DNA of 64,000 nucleotides from JACCXG01 sp963750935 (GTDB lineage Bacteria; Acidobacteriota; Vicinamibacteria; Vicinamibacterales; 2-12-FULL-66-21): positions 1 through 64,000 of the forward strand of contig CAVVSR010000008.1 in NCBI GenBank assembly GCA_963750935.1. Reading direction: 5' to 3'. The position numbers and the translations under genes are program-made. The notes below the pieces were generated by a model. It was given only the letters and a program-made list of their open reading frames with translations. It did not search any database and was not told the origin of the DNA. This document shows positions 63,326 to 64,000 of this stretch, piece after piece. The stretch's first letter is position 1. Each line of letters starts with the position of its first letter.

Positions 63326-64000
63326 TCAGACCTGGCGCGTGGTGCGTGTGGCGGCCTGGTAGTACCGCGACGGCAGCGGGTGGCCGACCCTGGACTCGAT
63401 GAAGGCCGAGGCGGACAGCAGCGCGTCGAGATCGACGCCGGTGTGAATGCCGAGGCCGTGGAGCATGTAGACGAGATCCTCAGTCGCGAGATTGCCGGTC
63501 GCGCCTGGTGCATACGGACAGCCGCCCAGCCCGCCGCAGGACGCGTCGTAGGTCGCGACGCCGAGATCCAGCGAGGCGAGCACGTTTGCGAGCGCCGTGC
63601 CGCGCGTGTCGTGGAAGTGCAGCGCAACCCGGCTGAGTGGCACGCGCGCGGCGACGGCGTCCAGAACGACAGGCACCTGTCCGGGATGGGCGATCCCGAT
63701 GGTGTCGCTCACGGCCACTTCGTAGACGCCCATGGCGATCAGCTCCGCCGCGACCTCGGCGACCCGCGCGGGCGGCACCGCCCCTTCGAACGGACAGCCG
63801 AACGCCGTCGAGACGTAGCCGCGCACGCGAAGCCCGAGCTCGCCCGCACGCGTGCAGACCGCGCGATAGGCGACGAGCGACTCCTCGATCGTCTGGTTGA
63901 TGTTCTTGCGGCTGAACGACTCCGAGGCGGCGGCAAAGACCGCTATCTCGTCGGCTCGCGCCGAGGCCGCGCGCTCGACGCCGGCGAGGTTCGGCACCAG
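63326..64000 (-). CDS. Hydroxymethylglutaryl-CoA lyase, 5' part outside the window
   Basis: The last 225 residues are present; the N terminus lies beyond base 64000. The lyase cleaves HMG-CoA to acetoacetate and acetyl-CoA in leucine breakdown. Recognisable family sequence includes ADEIAVFAAASESFSRKNIN, GYVSTAFGCPFEGAVPP, LHFHDTRGTALANV (metal-binding His pair) and the glycine-rich active-site loop ASCGGLGGCPYAPGA with its catalytic Cys. It ends GIHTGVDLDALLSAS and a short tail. It is convergent with the PHP gene (15 bp). Confidence 0.92.
   Translation of the reverse strand: MVPNLAGVERAASARADEIAVFAAASESFSRKNINQTIEESLVAYRAVCTRAGELGLRVRGYVSTAFGCPFEGAVPPARVAEVAAELIAMGVYEVAVSDTIGIAHPGQVPVVLDAVAARVPLSRVALHFHDTRGTALANVLASLDLGVATYDASCGGLGGCPYAPGATGNLATEDLVYMLHGLGIHTGVDLDALLSASAFIESRVGHPLPSRYYQAATRTTRQV

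Noticed and set aside
1..64000. tRNA, rRNA, riboswitch, insertion sequence, prophage or integrase genes
   Set aside because: Reading both strands I saw no T-loop/anticodon pattern, transposase or integrase signature. A tRNAscan or Rfam run could still find something missed by eye.

Overview
The window is GC-rich (roughly 65-70 %) bacterial chromosome with no plasmid, phage or insertion-sequence genes. Its gene families point to Acidobacteriota, most likely the class Vicinamibacteria: a BlaI/M56 pair whose peptidase ends in a TonB domain, an ADOP-type MacB/FtsX permease, tandem carboxypeptidase-regulatory-like proteins, several secreted S9 and M14 peptidases, a VWA protein, a PVC-type cytochrome c with a beta-propeller, and an ECF42/DGPF module. 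This is inference from family content; there is no rRNA here to prove it. Layout: 1-4.8 kb holds 3-methyladenine glycosylase (tag), the BlaI/M56 sensor pair, a four-copy 94-bp tandem repeat, an Asp-box beta-propeller protein and a broken MoaD/ThiS gene. 4.8-13.1 kb holds spmAB, a DoxX-like membrane protein, a small HExxH protein, a coiled-coil exported protein, a GT4 glycosyltransferase, a SRPBCC/MarR pair and a GT39 glycosyltransferase. Four gene junctions in this stretch are filled by arrays of 7-bp units. 13.1-26.2 kb is mostly metabolism and export: NAD synthetase, an oxidoreductase, the cytochrome/beta-propeller protein, the ADOP permease, a HUMPS-type decarboxylase/synthase, an amidohydrolase, a PQQ-like propeller and an RluA pseudouridine synthase. 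26.2-38.1 kb holds a HAD hydrolase, a prolyl oligopeptidase, an alkaline-phosphatase-family protein, two paralogous carboxypeptidase-regulatory-like proteins, a second S9 peptidase and a YfcE-type phosphoesterase. 38.1-48.2 kb holds two receiver-domain proteins (one degenerate), LtrA, a permease relic, an outer-membrane barrel, a TPR-VWA pair and a third S9 peptidase. 48.2-64 kb holds an M14 carboxypeptidase, a compact operon of class A serine hydrolase, M15-like peptidase and carboxylate-amine-ligase-like enzyme, a GT-C-like membrane protein, the ECF42/DGPF/secreted-protein operon, a LysM protein, a response regulator, a YcbB-type L,D-transpeptidase, a PHP protein and the end of HMG-CoA lyase. 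The genes suggest a free-living heterotroph specialised in peptide breakdown and envelope remodelling (three S9 peptidases, M14, M15, class A hydrolase, L,D-transpeptidase, LysM). About two dozen single-base reading-frame breaks affect otherwise well conserved genes. I read most of them as assembly indels, although gene decay cannot be excluded. For frameshifted genes I give the outer limits of the reconstructed gene. The most unusual content is the in-phase heptanucleotide arrays between genes at 4.8, 6.1, 7.6 and 13.0 kb, and the hydrolase/M15/ligase-like operon at 51.9-54.6 kb.
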